Part shown: positions 49,186 through 62,200 of the stretch, piece by piece | How positions within the stretch are numbered: the stretch's first letter is position 1 | How the letters are laid out: each line of letters opens with the position of its first letter | NCBI GenBank assembly: GCA_030562195.1 | Contig: JAUJPP010000007.1 | Coordinates: 30,253,769 to 30,317,768, forward strand | Direction of reading: 5' to 3' | DNA length: 64,000 nucleotides | From: Nipponacmea schrenckii | Taxonomy: Eukaryota > Mollusca > Gastropoda > Lottiidae | Made by a program: the position numbers and the translations under genes | The notes under the pieces: generated by a model | The model's database searches: none | The model's input: the letters and a program-made list of their open reading frames with translations, nothing else | What the model was told of the DNA's origin: nothing

Positions 49186-51374
49186 TAAAAGACGTTAATC
49201 TTTAAAAAATAGTTTGGCGTCTCATATAGGTCTATACAAAGCCCTACAGTTACAACTATGCAAAGAAGTGGCCATTCGGCAACTTCCACATGCTACCTTT
49301 TTTAACCATAACATGTGTAGGTCTATTGGTTTTTAAATATCACATTGTTTCAATAATCTTCTGAATGCTAGTGACGTGTGTTGGGGGGAGAACATTTGAT
49401 TTTTCTATTGCTTTATATCTTAAGTTTATCGGTGGAAGACTAAATCCCAGTGTAGGGCCTACATAATATACATTGTATATGTTTTACATCAAACTGATTG
49501 AATCTGCGAAGTGGGCGTATATGAAAATGCCTATATTTTCCTATTATGGTCTATAACAGAAGTTTCTTTATTTAATACGTAACAATCAACGATTGACATT
49601 ATACGAGGGTTGAATACTAGTTTTTAATGTGTTAATTCAAAAAAATCCATTTTATCAATTTTTTTATCCGAAAATTCAAACGGCGCAAATTTTAAGATAT
49701 CAACATGATATCAACAAAGGGTATTTATTTTCTATTCAACAGATGACGCTGGGAGCAAACAAATTTAGCCCCATCATCCGGGTCTTTATCAATATCCTCT
49801 CTTTTCATTGGTTAATGGCTAACTAGCGCTGATACACTTCCTTACCATAGTCACATAGTACAGCCATTGTCATTGGTCGAAAGGTAGGTCATTTCAAACT
49901 GAATAATTTTATATTAAAAATTAAAAAATGATATTATGACGATATAGATTAAATATTTGGGGATCTAAGTATAAATTTTATCGATTATCATTCGCATATT
50001 TAGATGATAATCTCAATTTTTAAATTTATCACAATAACATGGCCAATTTTCTAGTAATTCAATCAGCCAATCAAAACACGTCTGACAAACAACAAACAAA
50101 ATATCACACGATGCAAGATGTTGAAGGTTTAGCGGCCTAAAGTCTACAAAATTAACCATTGAATATTTGTTGAAAATATTGACCACAAGTCAGGTAGGAG
50201 ATGAATATATAATCTTTCATATTAGTTCAACATATCATTTAGACCATTTTTCGATCATTCTGTGTAAGGATTGGAAAGTCCTCGACCCTCCCGTGTCCTA
50301 CTTTCTCTATTCATTCTTGCGATATAATTTCTTCAAAAAGAACGGTCGAAATGGCGTTCAAAGGAAACTTTTTCTATTGTTCACAAATTACTCGATGCAT
50401 AATTGGCTTATAAAGTATAGTGTAGTAAGATTATTCTATGAAATTAGTCTTAAATAACTAAGATATAGCTTTGTTTTGGTGTCCATGACGTGCACGTGCT
50501 GGTGTAAATAGTGTGGTATACCAAAATAACCCCATATCGGTCATTTGATGGCAGCTAGCCGTGTATTGACTGAGTCTAGGTAATCACTGCCGTCTCATTG
50601 ACATACTTGAGTGCTTTTGTTTGCTGGCTAACAAAACGATTCACTAATGTTTTATTTCTTTGTCTACTTCTAGCGGGTTTTACAACATTGACTAAGTTCC
50701 ACTTAATATGTAACAAAAATTAAAATTTTGAACAGAAATGAAAATTCTTTTTTTCAAAAATTTTTGACACCATTTTTGACAGTGAACTTGACTTTGATCG
50801 AGTTGTATTTCCTGTATTACATTAGTTAAATCTGTTTATAACTTGACAGACCAAAATTTTCTAATCATACAAAGTAATTGTTGATATACTAGTACTCTAC
50901 CAAACATGTGGAAAGGTGAAAAGAGTCCATCTCAGATTTGGTCTCAGAAGGTATCAGGAATTTGTACTGCTATTGGAGGTTACATTTAACTTGCCATTGC
51001 AGGAAGTAAACTTGACATAACTATGTGGTGACTTAATAGTAACTCTATAGCACCATTTTGGTACATTGTCCTACATTAAATGAAATATTGTAGGCTTATA
51101 CATTGAATAACATCTATAGAAGCTTTGTCTTTTTTTTATATAAATATATCCTGGCAAAATTCATATAAATTTTTTTTCTTTCTCCTTTTACAATTCTAAA
51201 AATGTCAATGATAAAGCAGTTTAAGTGTTGTCATGCTTTAATGTCATATTAACAGATATATAAACTCGTTTCTCTTATATCTGATTACATTTAGATAATT
51301 GAAAGTTGATGAAAATCACAATATTCCACATAGAATTGTTTTTGGAAAATTCAGTATTTGATGTTAAAAAATTT
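49186..51374. other. Upstream region of the CHD7-like gene
   Basis: No coding exon seen. ATTGG/CCAAT motifs occur near 49806, 49871 and 50068. A GTCTAG|GTAATCAC donor-like site near 50579 could end a noncoding first exon. These are weak hints of a promoter and 5' UTR; the true start is unknown. Confidence 0.25.
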
Positions 51375-51600
51375 GCCATTATATCTATTAAAAGTACGAT
51401 GACCTTGAATAAGTTCTCTTCCCTCATTATTCCAGTCCAGCCAGCTGTAAATGGGTACGGATGATCTGGCAAAGATCAATGCCAAGAGGTTTGCCTACGG
51501 ATCAGCTGGTTGAAAGGATCCTTGTCAAAGCAGACTTGTGAACCTAAGTTTTTGTCCTTGTATAATATAGTTGTTTCTTAATTTCTTTCTTATTAACAAA
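51375..51600 (+). mobile_element. Repeat family B, longest copy
   Basis: AAAGTACGATGACCTTGAAT, CCAGCTGTAAATGGGTACGG, AAAGATCAATGCCAAGAGG, GAACCTAAGTTTTTGTCCTTG and ATATAGTTGTTTCTT define the family. The 33478-33625 copy matches its left part and the 46132-46262 copy its right part. Confidence 0.65.
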
Positions 51601-52340
51601 TTATTGAGCTAAAATATTAAAAGTTTTGTATTTTACTAGTGCTTGTTGTTATAAATTTAAAATTTCGTTCAACAAATGCCGTAATCCATTAAATGTCAAA
51701 GTTATATTTTCTATATGTACTTCTGAACTAGCAGTAAACTCTTCTACAGCACATAACTTATCTTCTGTAAACTATAAAAAAATATTTAACCAATAATATG
51801 ACACAAAGAAATGTTATCATACTTTTTATTTCATTATCAGGATTCTCAAATCCATAGCCAATTTTTTTTTTTATTTGATTCAGATATCAAATGATACCAA
51901 ATAAAATGTTCAAGAATTTAAATGTTACACTGTTATTTAACTGTTGAATATTGTTCTGTTAAAAAATATTTATTAAACTTAATATTTTTTATTTCTGTGA
52001 CAACTTGACATGACATGACAACAGATTTTAATTCTTTCAAATTTCTAGGAAGTATAAGACAAAATCATATAATCAGACGAATTAACACCTTTAAATATGT
52101 TTTAGACTGATATCATATATAAGTCTAAGTCTACCTTAGTTGTAGATGAACCCAAAATTTCATAGTTTATATCCTAAATCTAGTGATTATTAGAGAAATT
52201 GAATATATCATATTGTGAATAATGCTTTGGGTATCCTACTAAATTCTGTTGGCTCCACTCATATCCAAAACAATGTTTGTCCAAGTGAGAGATCTAGTCC
52301 AGATAGAGAGCTGTACCGACTACACTTATATTGTGTTTTT

Positions 52341-53335
52341 ATATGCCCACATTATAATGTGGTCGTATATTGTCGTCACCCCTGTCCGTCCGTCTGTTGG
52401 TCGGTCCGTCCACAATTGCTTGTGAACGCAGTAGAGGCTACAGTTTTCATCACATTTGAATGGAACTTGCTGTGATCATTTATATTGATGAGATCTTGAA
52501 CAAGTTCGAAATTGGCAATTTTTCGATGAACAGTTTTTGAGTTATTGCACTTGACTTAGTAAAAACACTGCAAAATTGGCTTGTGAACGCAATAGGGACT
52601 ACAGTTTTTATTGGATTTAAATGAAACTTTCTGTGATCATTCATATTGATGAGATCTCGTACAAGTTCGAAATAGGAGATTTTTCGATGATCTTTTTTTT
52701 TTGCGTTATTGCACTTGACTTAGTAAAAACGCCTCAAAATTGGCTTGTGAAAGCGATAGAGACTACAGTTTTCATCGGATTTAAATGAAACTCTCTGTGA
52801 TCATTTATATTGATGAGATCTTGGACAAGTTCGAAATTGGCGATTTTTCGATGAACGGTTTTTGAGTTATTGCACTTGACTTAGTAAAAACGCCTCAAAA
52901 TTGGCTTGTGAACGCGATAGAGATCACAATTTCCATTTGATTTGAATGAAATTTGGTGTTATCATTTATGTTGATGAAATCTTGGACAAGTTTTTTGAGT
53001 TATTAGCCTTGACTAAGTCAAATTGCGTCGAAATAGACTTGTAAACACGATAGAGACAACAGTTTTAATCTGATTGGAATGGAATTTGGTGTGATCATTG
53101 AAGTTGAGGTCATCTTGGTCAAGTTCGAAATTATCATTTCGATATACTGTTTTTGAGTTATTGCACTTGACTTAGTCAAAACGAGGCTTGTGATTGCGAT
53201 AGACAATACAGTTATCATCTGATTTTAATGAAATTTGGTGTGAACATTTATATTGACAGAACTCGGATTAGACCTAAATAATCTTAGAGATTTTGCCTGT
53301 GCTAAAACAGAAAATATATTTTAAAGTGGGTGTAT
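52341..53335. mobile_element. ATAYGCCCAC foldback element with internal tandem repeats, copy 1
   Basis: ATATGCCCAC at the left is mirrored by GTGGGTGTAT at the right. The left subterminal part holds the hairpin CCACATTATAATGTGG and a CCGTCCGTC-rich patch. About six imperfect units of 134-161 bp follow, each with TTGTGAACGCGATAGAGACT, GTGATCATTTATATTGATGA, GACAAGTTCGAAATTGG, TTTTTGAGTTATTGCACTTG and ACTTAGTAAAAACGCCTC. It lies just upstream of the CHD7-like coding exon. Confidence 0.8.
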
Positions 53336-53496
53336 CTTGCTAGGCAACCACTTGTTTACTTATAAAGCCAAGATTGCTTGTGTTTTATATTTTGAAATGG
53401 ATATTAAAGAGTACAATATCTTAGTTCAGAAATAAGTGGGAGTTTCATATTGTTTATGTTTGTTATTTAGCTTCATGTTTTTTTTTGTCTTTTCAG

Positions 53497-53603
53497 ATGT
53501 TTTAACTGGTAGATGATTCTGCTAGTTTAACTTCCAAATAAACCGCTATGGAAACCTTTTGGATGTGAATGAAAAACTTTCAACGTCTGTGCTTTGAAGC
53601 AAT
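53497..53603 (+). other. 5' UTR part of the CHD7-like exon
   Basis: A pyrimidine-rich TTTTTTTTTGTCTTTTCAG acceptor ends at 53496 and is followed by 107 bp with stops in all frames before the ATG at 53604. The exon therefore starts with untranslated sequence, and at least one upstream noncoding exon is implied. Confidence 0.6.
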
Positions 53604-55601
53604 ATGGCTGATGAGCCTATGCTGAGTTTATTTGATGCAGATGGAGGTTTTATGGGTGAATTGACAAATTCTTCTGATGGTGGACTTGGAACTCAAGAAT
53701 ACAATAGAGGTCTGCCTGCATCAGAGAATGGAATGATGAATCAAGGACTTCCAGGAATGCAGGTACAGAGGACAATGCCTGCGCAGCCAGATATGATTAT
53801 GCATCAGCAACAGTCTCAAAATCTTCAAGGCTATCCTCAACATCACAATGTGGCTCAGAATAATTTTCGGGGTATGAATCCTCAGGCTGTGATGATGAAT
53901 CGCCAGCCGTATCCGGGCCAATCAGATGCGTATAATCAATATAATCAGGTTCCCAAACTTCACCATATGAATGATTCTAACTCTATGATGATGTCTGGAC
54001 AGAATCCAAATATGATGGCACAGAATATACGGCAACAAGCTCCCCAACAGACATTTGGAAGTCCTCCCCAAAGTTCTATGATGCAAGGACAACAGCCTGG
54101 CTATCATAACTACAATATGTCTCCTAGACCAAGAATGGCTACTCAAACTAAGCAGATGGGAATGGTTCCAAATAGTCAATGGCCACCAGCCCAACCCCAA
54201 CAATCCAGTCCTAACCAACAACAGCAGTATATGGCGGCCCAGCAGAATCGTCAGCAACAAATGATGGTTGGAAATAACCACATGTCATCTTATCCCCAGC
54301 AACATGACTTTAACATGCAACAACAATCTCAACAAAGTGTAGGACATTATCCAACCAGTTCCCAACAACCACAGCCCCATTATATGCAAGGGATGAGATC
54401 TCCTCCTACAGGAAACAGAATGCCCATGCCAATGAGCCCCAATAATATGAATATGATGGCTCAAATGCAGCAGAGACCTATCAAACCTGCTCAACCCTTT
54501 CCCCACACCCAGGCAGCTACTTCTCAGTCTAATATGATGCCGAATTATAATGCCCATCAGAATATACAACCGCCACGATTTACTGGTGAGTATATGTCTG
54601 AGGGACCACAATTAACCCCAGGGACCAACCCTCAAGCTAATCATCAGCACTATTCTTCATTTTCTGGCAATCAGCATATGCCAGTTTCCCCCGTGGCAAC
54701 TGGTATGAGTGATGCCAATGCACTAACGCACTTTAATACTAACCGAAGTCCTAACAGTATGCAGTACCATCAATCGTACACTGGTATGGGTCAACCATTA
54801 TCAGGACAACCAGGCCCTCAAGCACCTTCACCACATTCATCTTCTGGTTCAACGACACCATCACTGTTAACTAATGTTTCTCAGGGAAATTTTGGACAAT
54901 CCAGTTTACAACAACTTGAGCAACTTGTTTCACCATCAGTTGGAGGTATTTCTGCTGCTAACCCTTTTCAACAAGTTATGCAAAGCACACCAAACCCCAA
55001 TCTGAATGTGGCACCAAAACAAATGATTTATAGTACCACAAACTTTCAAACTACTACTGTTTCTTCAACAGGCCCTGTGAATGGAACACCTATTCAGTCG
55101 GGAATGACAATGGCAGGATCTAATGGTCCTGTTAATGCACCCATTAATACTGATCCTAGTCAACCAATGATGCCAACTAATCCTAATCATCAGCAGAATG
55201 TGAACATGGAAGTTCAGAGGTTACAGCAACAAATTCAGCATTTGTATAACATGCCTCAAACACAACAAATACAACAACAAATGCTGGATCTGCAAGAGAA
55301 GATGCGAATGCTTAAAGCCCAGCAGCAGCAACACTTCTTACAGATGCAGAAACAACAGATTCAGCCTCGTCCTAATTTAGTTGGAGCACCACCTAATCAC
55401 AACATTCCAGGTCAGCAGCAAGTGAGAATGCCACAGCCAAATGCAGGGAATCCCTCAGTACCACTAATGAACACATCACAAGGGATAGGACTGCAGCAAC
55501 AAAGTAACATTCCTTCACAATCAAAGGACAGTAATATTCCACCACCACAATTTGGGCAGTATGGTAATCAACAAAACATGCTACCATCTCTAGGAGATTC
55601 G
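53604..55601 (+). CDS. CHD7: CHD6-9 subfamily chromatin remodeller (CHD7/kismet-like), first coding exon, continues off right edge
   Basis: One 666-codon frame begins ATG and ends at GATTCG|GTAAGT, phase 0. The N-terminus MADEPMLSLFDADGGFMGEL parallels the start of vertebrate CHD7/8/9 (MADP/MTDP-MM-LF-D). The rest is Gln/Asn/Met/Pro/Ser-rich low-complexity sequence, with a Gln-rich, possibly coiled, part at about 535-590. CHD7 likewise has a very large first coding exon of this composition before its basic and chromodomain exons. Chromo, SNF2 ATPase, SANT and BRK domains would be right of the window; none are seen up to 64000. The family slides nucleosomes at enhancers. Identity is supported by position: RAB2A and CHD7 are adjacent, same strand, in human. 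A different Q-rich regulator is possible. Confidence 0.8.
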
Positions 55602-58311
55602 GTAAGTTAATCATTTTTTTAATTCAGTTGACTTATTTCAGATCAGAGCATAGCTTCAGAGGGTGCATTTGTTTATCCAGTTGATGGATAGTAGAAAGTC
55701 TCCTAAGATGTATTTTGTAGGCTTCAAAAGGCCTTTTTCTTAGTTGTTATATTGCTTCTTTTGTAGGCCTTTTCTGATGATTGTTATAACTTGATCAAAT
55801 AATCTTATTTTACTTCTCAATGAATAAACTGGTCTAAAAATTTGTATTTCTAATCAATAAACCAATTTAATTTAGAAATGAATTCTATATGCAAAAAACT
55901 TAAAATTGTCCAACCATATCATCGAAGTGAATACGTTGCCATCATGGTTTTGTCTATTCTGTTAATGTCTGTTGGTGTCCATTTAGTGAAAACCAGAGAA
56001 TTCCAAATAAAAAAGGTTGTTTTGAAGGTCAAGTTGTATGAAGGATTTTTTAAACCTTGTGGCAATTTTCTTTCTCAAGACTAATTGTGTTTCTGTAATT
56101 TTTTTTTAGAAACTTTGAAAGTATGTTTCTCAAGAGCTGCTAATGAACTTTGAAAATTTTCTTTTTTCATGAGTTTTATGGGTTCTTTAGAAGCTAATGG
56201 GTACTTAAGAATTCTTTCTTGAAGAGTTTTTGGGGTTCTTTAGCCAGTGTTGGTTAACCCTTAATGAGTCATTTCTCTTGAATTATGTCCACCAGCTGTT
56301 GGACTGAATTCAAATCAATGCCAAGAGGTGTAGAAAACCCTTTTCACAGTCACTTCTGAACTTAAATTTTGTCCACCCCTGTAAATAGGTTTTTTTGTAT
56401 TGGGAAAGACAATTTTCCAAGAGTTGAAAAAGAAATGAAGCCCTTGGATGGACTAAGTGAAGTAAAGTTAACCCTGGAAATGGTTTTTTTGTATGTTTAA
56501 AAAACTGACATGATTGGGTTTTGCGAATAAGCATTTTGGAACAAGGAAAATTAATTGAAGCAACCTAGGATGGGAGTTAAGTTACCATTGAGAAATTAAT
56601 CAAACTGGACATTGTTTTTGCTTTCTAAATAAACTGTACATGATTGGCTTATATGACTGAATCAGTATCCCTTGTATGACAGTAACAAGGAAATGTCATA
56701 GTTGAAGTCAGTATCACTAGCTGATGTAGGTTACGTTGACCATTGTATGAAATCTAATCAACAGCTCCAGTCCTTCAAGACATTGTTTTTATGACTTGCT
56801 AGTTAAGGACTGTAAACTATTGATTGGTGTAGTGACTGGATGGCAGTATTGATTTTTAAAACTCAGTCCACACCGCCAATGATATTAGCCTATAAAATTT
56901 ATTGATATTTGATTTTTGTTTTCTACCCACAATGATGTGCTATATAATACCAATTTATTCAGATCAATATCAACTAAATTATTTATAGATTTTTACATAT
57001 TGAACTTTTGATATTCTATCTTTCCGATTCTACTTCCATTGGTTTTGTGAGGTTAACATTATCTGACAATGGTTTGTTTTGACTAGGATGACCAAAAGGA
57101 TGGTACTTGAAGTTGCAATTCTATACACTGAACGATTATCAACCAATGATACGATTGACTCATTAAAAATCGCAATTTTTTTACCAAAAGGATGGTACTT
57201 GAAGTTGCATTTCTATACACTGAACGATTATCAACCAATGATACGATTGACTCATTAAAAATCGCAATTTTGGAAGTTTCGTGAGGTTAACATTTTCTGA
57301 CAATGGTGACTTTTGACTAGGATAACCAAAAGGCTGGTATTATACTTGAAGTTGCGAACACTGAATGATTATCATCCAATGATTTGATTTACTCACTAAA
57401 AATGGCAATTCTCAAATTTTTGATTTATTTTTTCTTCTGAATTTTTTGTGGCTCACATTTTCTGACAATGGTGTGTGTTGACTTGGATGACCATAGGGGA
57501 TGCAATTCTGTATACTAAATGATTATTGCCCAATGATACGATTTATTTCATTAAAAACCACAAGTCATTTATTAGAGAACAATCTGAAAAACTAGTCAAA
57601 ATTCAGATTATTACAATTTTGTCACTATTTAAAAAATTTAAAGTGATAATAGTGAAATAGAAATATTGATTTTTGATGTTAATAAAATTTTTTTTTTTAT
57701 AAATTTCGATGTGAAAATTATATTTAAAATCATGATAAAGTTTCTAAGGCCATTATTTATTAATAGTGCATCTCTCATGACACTCCTATTTAACATGCTA
57801 TATTTGTTAATTATTTATTATTTATAATACAATTGATAGAATATTCCCCAGTAGACTATAGATCATGGATTTAAAACAATCATTGAACAATTTCTACTAT
57901 ACCGGTACACTAAAATTAACAGCAAAATTAATCAGTTACAAATAATCTTAATTCTGCACGAATACAGCAATTCCATTAATTAAAATCTCTATTTTTCTTA
58001 CAATTAAGACCTTCTGGATGCCTTTCCGTTAAAAAAATCCCCCAAAATACTAAGGCTTTTTGAAAAGGTAATGCACATGGAATAGCTATTATTACTGTCA
58101 AATTGTTCATTTTCTCCATCATCTGCATCCACATTAGTTTTGTTATAAACTTCTTTTTTGTACATGGGTAAGAACTAAGACCAATACACCTAAACATTGT
58201 CTTCAAACTAATCACATTCTCTTTGAACTTGATTTCTTTATATTGTGAGTTTTTTGTAATATTTTAGAGTTCCTATTGAAAATTACGCTACATGTACAAA
58301 GAACCATTTTT
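55602..58311. other. CHD7-like intron, left part
   Basis: No convincing exon. A family-B repeat fragment (ATCAATGCCAAGAGGTG, GAACTTAAATTTTGTCCA) is at 56290-56380. A tandem duplication cluster is at 57020-57480. The remainder is AT-rich. Confidence 0.45.
57020..57560 (+). repeat. Imperfect tandem repeat cluster in CHD7-like intron
   Basis: Four copies of a unit with GACCAAAAGGATGGTACTTG, AAGTTGC, TACACTGAACGATTATC, AACCAATGATACGATTGACT and CATTAAAAATCGCAATTTT. The first two (57092-57180 and 57183-57273) are nearly identical, while the third and fourth are diverged and carry GTGAGGTTAACATTTTCTGACAATGG upstream. Confidence 0.75.
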
Positions 58312-59215
58312 ATACGCCCACATGAATATGTGGACATATATTGTCATCGCCTCTGTCCGTTGGTCTGTCAACATTTGTTGGAGACACTATAGAAGCTACA
58401 ATTTGCTATGGATTTTAATGAAACTTGGTATAAGCATTGGTATTGATAAGACGGCGGTCAAGTTCGATTTGGACGATTTTTCTATAAACAGTTTTTGAGT
58501 TATTGCCCCTGCCTCCATATTTGTTGTAGACAAAATAGAAGCTACAATTTTCAATGGATTTAAATGAAAGTTGCTGTGAGCATTGGAATTGATCAGACGA
58601 CGGTCAAGTTCGAATTAGACGATTTTTCGATGAACAGTTTTTGAGTTATTGCCCTTGACTTATTAAGATTGCGTCAAAATTTTATTGTGGGTGGAATAGA
58701 AGCTACAATTTTCAAAGGATTTTGATGAAACTTCATGTGAGCATTGGAATTGATAAGACAAGTTTGAATTTGACAGTTTTTCAATGAACTGTTTTAAGTT
58801 TTTGCCCTTGACTTAGCAAAATGGCATCAAAATTCTATTGTGGTTGCAATTAGAAGCTTTAATTTTCAAAGGATTTTGATGGAACTTGGTGTAAGCATCT
58901 GGATTGATAAGAAATTAGTCAAGTTTAAATTTCACACTTTTTTTAACGAATGGTTTTTGAGTTATTGCCCTTGACTTAGTAAAATTGCGTCAAAAATATT
59001 TGTGGGTGCAAAATAAGCTACAATTTTTTTTAATAGATTTGATGAAACTTGGTATGAGTATTGAAATAGATAAGATGGTGGTCAAGTTTTAATTTGACGA
59101 TTTTCCATGAACAGTTTTTGAGTTTTTGCCCTTGACTTACAATATTTATTCAGTGAATGTTTTTTGAGTTATTGCTCTATTTATTTTTCAAATTCAATGC
59201 TGCCAGTGGGCGTAT
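58312..59215. mobile_element. ATAYGCCCAC foldback element with internal tandem repeats, copy 2
   Basis: ATACGCCCAC at the left and GTGGGCGTAT at the right are perfect 10-bp inverted ends. The left subterminal part is CCACATGAATATGTGG, again a hairpin, followed by CTGTCCGTTGGTCTGTC. About five to six units of 140-165 bp follow, with ATAGAAGCTACAATTTTCAA, GGATTTTGATGAAACTTGG, GGTCAAGTTCGAATT, TTTTTGAGTTATTGCCCTTG and CTTAGTAAAATTGCGTCAAA. It is the same family as 52341-53335. Confidence 0.8.
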
Positions 59216-62200
59216 GTTACCTTACCTTCTATCTTTAGAGAAGTTTGGATTTTTTAGTGAATGACCATAAAAAAAGCTTACAGATTATCCAGTCTCATTT
59301 TTAGCAATAAAAAATAATCAGGGGTCTTGGTGATCTTGTAATATTTTAGACGGTGCTTATGTTGCATGTTACGAATGATAAGTAATACATCATTTGGTAA
59401 CTTGCCACTTTGAGCCAAAAACTTTAATTCTGGATTGTTTATTTATATAGATCTATAAAACTATATTGATAAGAATTCATTGAATGTAGCAAGTAGTGAA
59501 TCAGTCGTGCAGAGAGTGAATAATCAAAATTAACCATTTTCCTTTTGTAAACACAAATTTTTAAATTTGTTCTGTTTGATTGGAATTCTCCTTCTTATCC
59601 CTTCACTGTCCCAAAAAAGTTTCTCATTTATATTTTGCCCTAAAACTATTTCTCCTTATGTACAGAACTATGTATTTTTCGGGGTCCAAATCCTGGTTCA
59701 CTTAAAAAAAACATTAAATTTTCAGTGATAACTGAAGTGTCAACTTAAACTTTAGGAGGTGATTTTCAACAGCCATACCAGGGATGTCTGTCTTATTTCG
59801 TGTGATTGTTTTTCACATCCAGATGACATCAAGGATTTTAAATTCAACTTCTTTAAGAAAAGTTCCATTAAGAGAGTGTCTGGAGAACTCTCCCCAAACC
59901 TAGATTTTAATGTTACATAAATGAGCGTATTCTGTTTGAAAGGATTACTGAATACAGCCTAGAGCATAAGGGATTATATCCCAATTTCTAAAATCTTTTT
60001 TGGGAAATTCCCTGGCATAAGGCATGACTCCTTGATTCAATCTAAGAATAAAAAAAATTCTTAGTTTAAGAATAGTGTTAAAATAATACTTCATATCAGA
60101 ATGTGTATTTGAAATCTATCCTATAGAGGAAAATAATATAAATGAGGAAAAAAGTAATCAATAATAAAAATTGATATTTTACTCCGATTATGTTGATGTC
60201 AAGTTTGTCTGCTTCCAATTATTAGAGCTTACACTAGTTATATTACATATATGTTAAGATTCATGCAGCCATTTTGGTTTTATTCTACACTTCAAGTAGT
60301 CTCTCTTTATCTTCCTGACTGGACTAAATCAACTTAAGTGAGGAAGGCCATTGAAATCAGATGAAGACTATGGATTTTGTTACTTTTTACGATGAATTAT
60401 TCGAGGTTAGTTAAATAGATTTCAAGTTGTAGCCATTTTTCTTTTTGTGTGCTAGTAGAAAGAAGAAAGATAGCCATTGATATGAGTAAATTTGTGGTTA
60501 CTGAAATTTAAGTGTAGGAAATTGTCTGATATTTCGTATTTTAGTATTACTTAGTCAGTTCTTTTTTTTTTATCAAGGTTCAGGATTTAATATCTATAAG
60601 TAAGGACTTTCCACCACCCCTATATGACCTTGATTAAAGTTAAATTGGATATAAAAGCCATAATGTGAACATGACCCGTGTCAATTGGGTATTTTCAAAC
60701 CAACAGGTGTTAGACTTTCTTTTAAAATATCAGATGATTAAACAAAGAAATAGAGTGTGTTGGTAGTACTGTATTTAGAATAGCATATTCTTTGTCTTGC
60801 TTCACTGAGTTTGGATAAAACTTATAGTAATCTTTGATTTGTGAACTTTTAGGTACATTTATCAGTTCTTTTACTTAGATTTAGAGCAGACCTTAGATAA
60901 CTGTTTTGTAGCCTGTTATAACTGGACTTTACATAATCAAATTATTGCAAAAATCTTCCAAAAGTGATTTGTCTAAATTTTCCTTCAGTTTGAAGAGTCA
61001 GCATGAACATCAGAGTTGCTCCCCTTGTTGGGGCTCTACTTTAAAAATGATTTAAAACATTATGTCAAGCATATTTCTCTATATCCATATTTTGAACAAG
61101 TTGTCTGAATATTATTCCTGTTTCTACCTTGGGAATTTAGTTGAATTTAGCAAAATGATTGATTTGAAACCAGTATAGGTCTTGATTTATTTTGCGATTC
61201 CTTGCCTCATGGGGGATAGTGCTGGAATAGGATTCATGGGAATCATGAGACTTTCTCTCTACAGACTAGACTAGTGTAAAGAATCCTCAAAATGAATAAG
61301 AAATTGATCTATCATGGTCAAACTTGAAACACTGTTTTAACTTAACTTTATTTAAGGTGCATTTATGCCCACCTTTTAAACTTTCATCATTAATCAATGA
61401 AATTTCAGATAGATAGCAGGTGCTGTTTAATAGTTGAATATTTGTCTGTGTATGGATGTAGATTTTGAATAGTATTGCTGGTCTAAAATAGGATTTTAGA
61501 TTTGAGTTAATGATGTAAATATAATGATAAGTAATGATAGAAAACAGACTTCCTTCCTACACAATGTATTTTCTCCCTTACCATTATCTTCTATCTCATT
61601 ATTGACTTTAATAATAAATTACATCTATTTTTAACTTGATGAATCATTTCAGAGAAATTCTAACTTTTTTATATCAAATTTAATATGATAATGCAAATGA
61701 TTCATATGCTACATTTATGTAAATAAAATATAGAGTTTATAATTATGATAGTCAATGTTTAAATAACCTTGAGGATCAGTATATCAGCAAATTTCCACTA
61801 TATATATATTCATCAATAATTTATCCCCAAATTTCTACTGTAACTGTAAGGCATTATATTTCAATAATATAATTTTTTCCCCAAATTTCTACTATAATTA
61901 TAAGGCATCAATATGCATTAAAAACTTTAAGTTCGTACCTAAGTGCTATACAATTTCATTGCTGGCAAAGACTGAAAAATCAACATCCCTTACAATAGAT
62001 TTCCTTGATAGGTGTTTGAAAATCTCCGCTGTTAATGCCGAGTTCAAATTATAATATCCTAATTTCTTAGATCAAATTTTTGCTCTGAGCATTTTTCTTT
62101 AATTAGCTGGTTTCAAGTAAAAGTTTTTAAAAAAGGGATTAAGAATCCAGCTCTGCTTTTCACACTTTCACCACCTATCTTACCCCCAGCCATAAATACT

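Noticed and set aside
53721..54611. Minus-strand frames of 66-119 residues over the CHD7-like exon
   Set aside because: Antisense shadows of the Q/M/N-rich coding exon.
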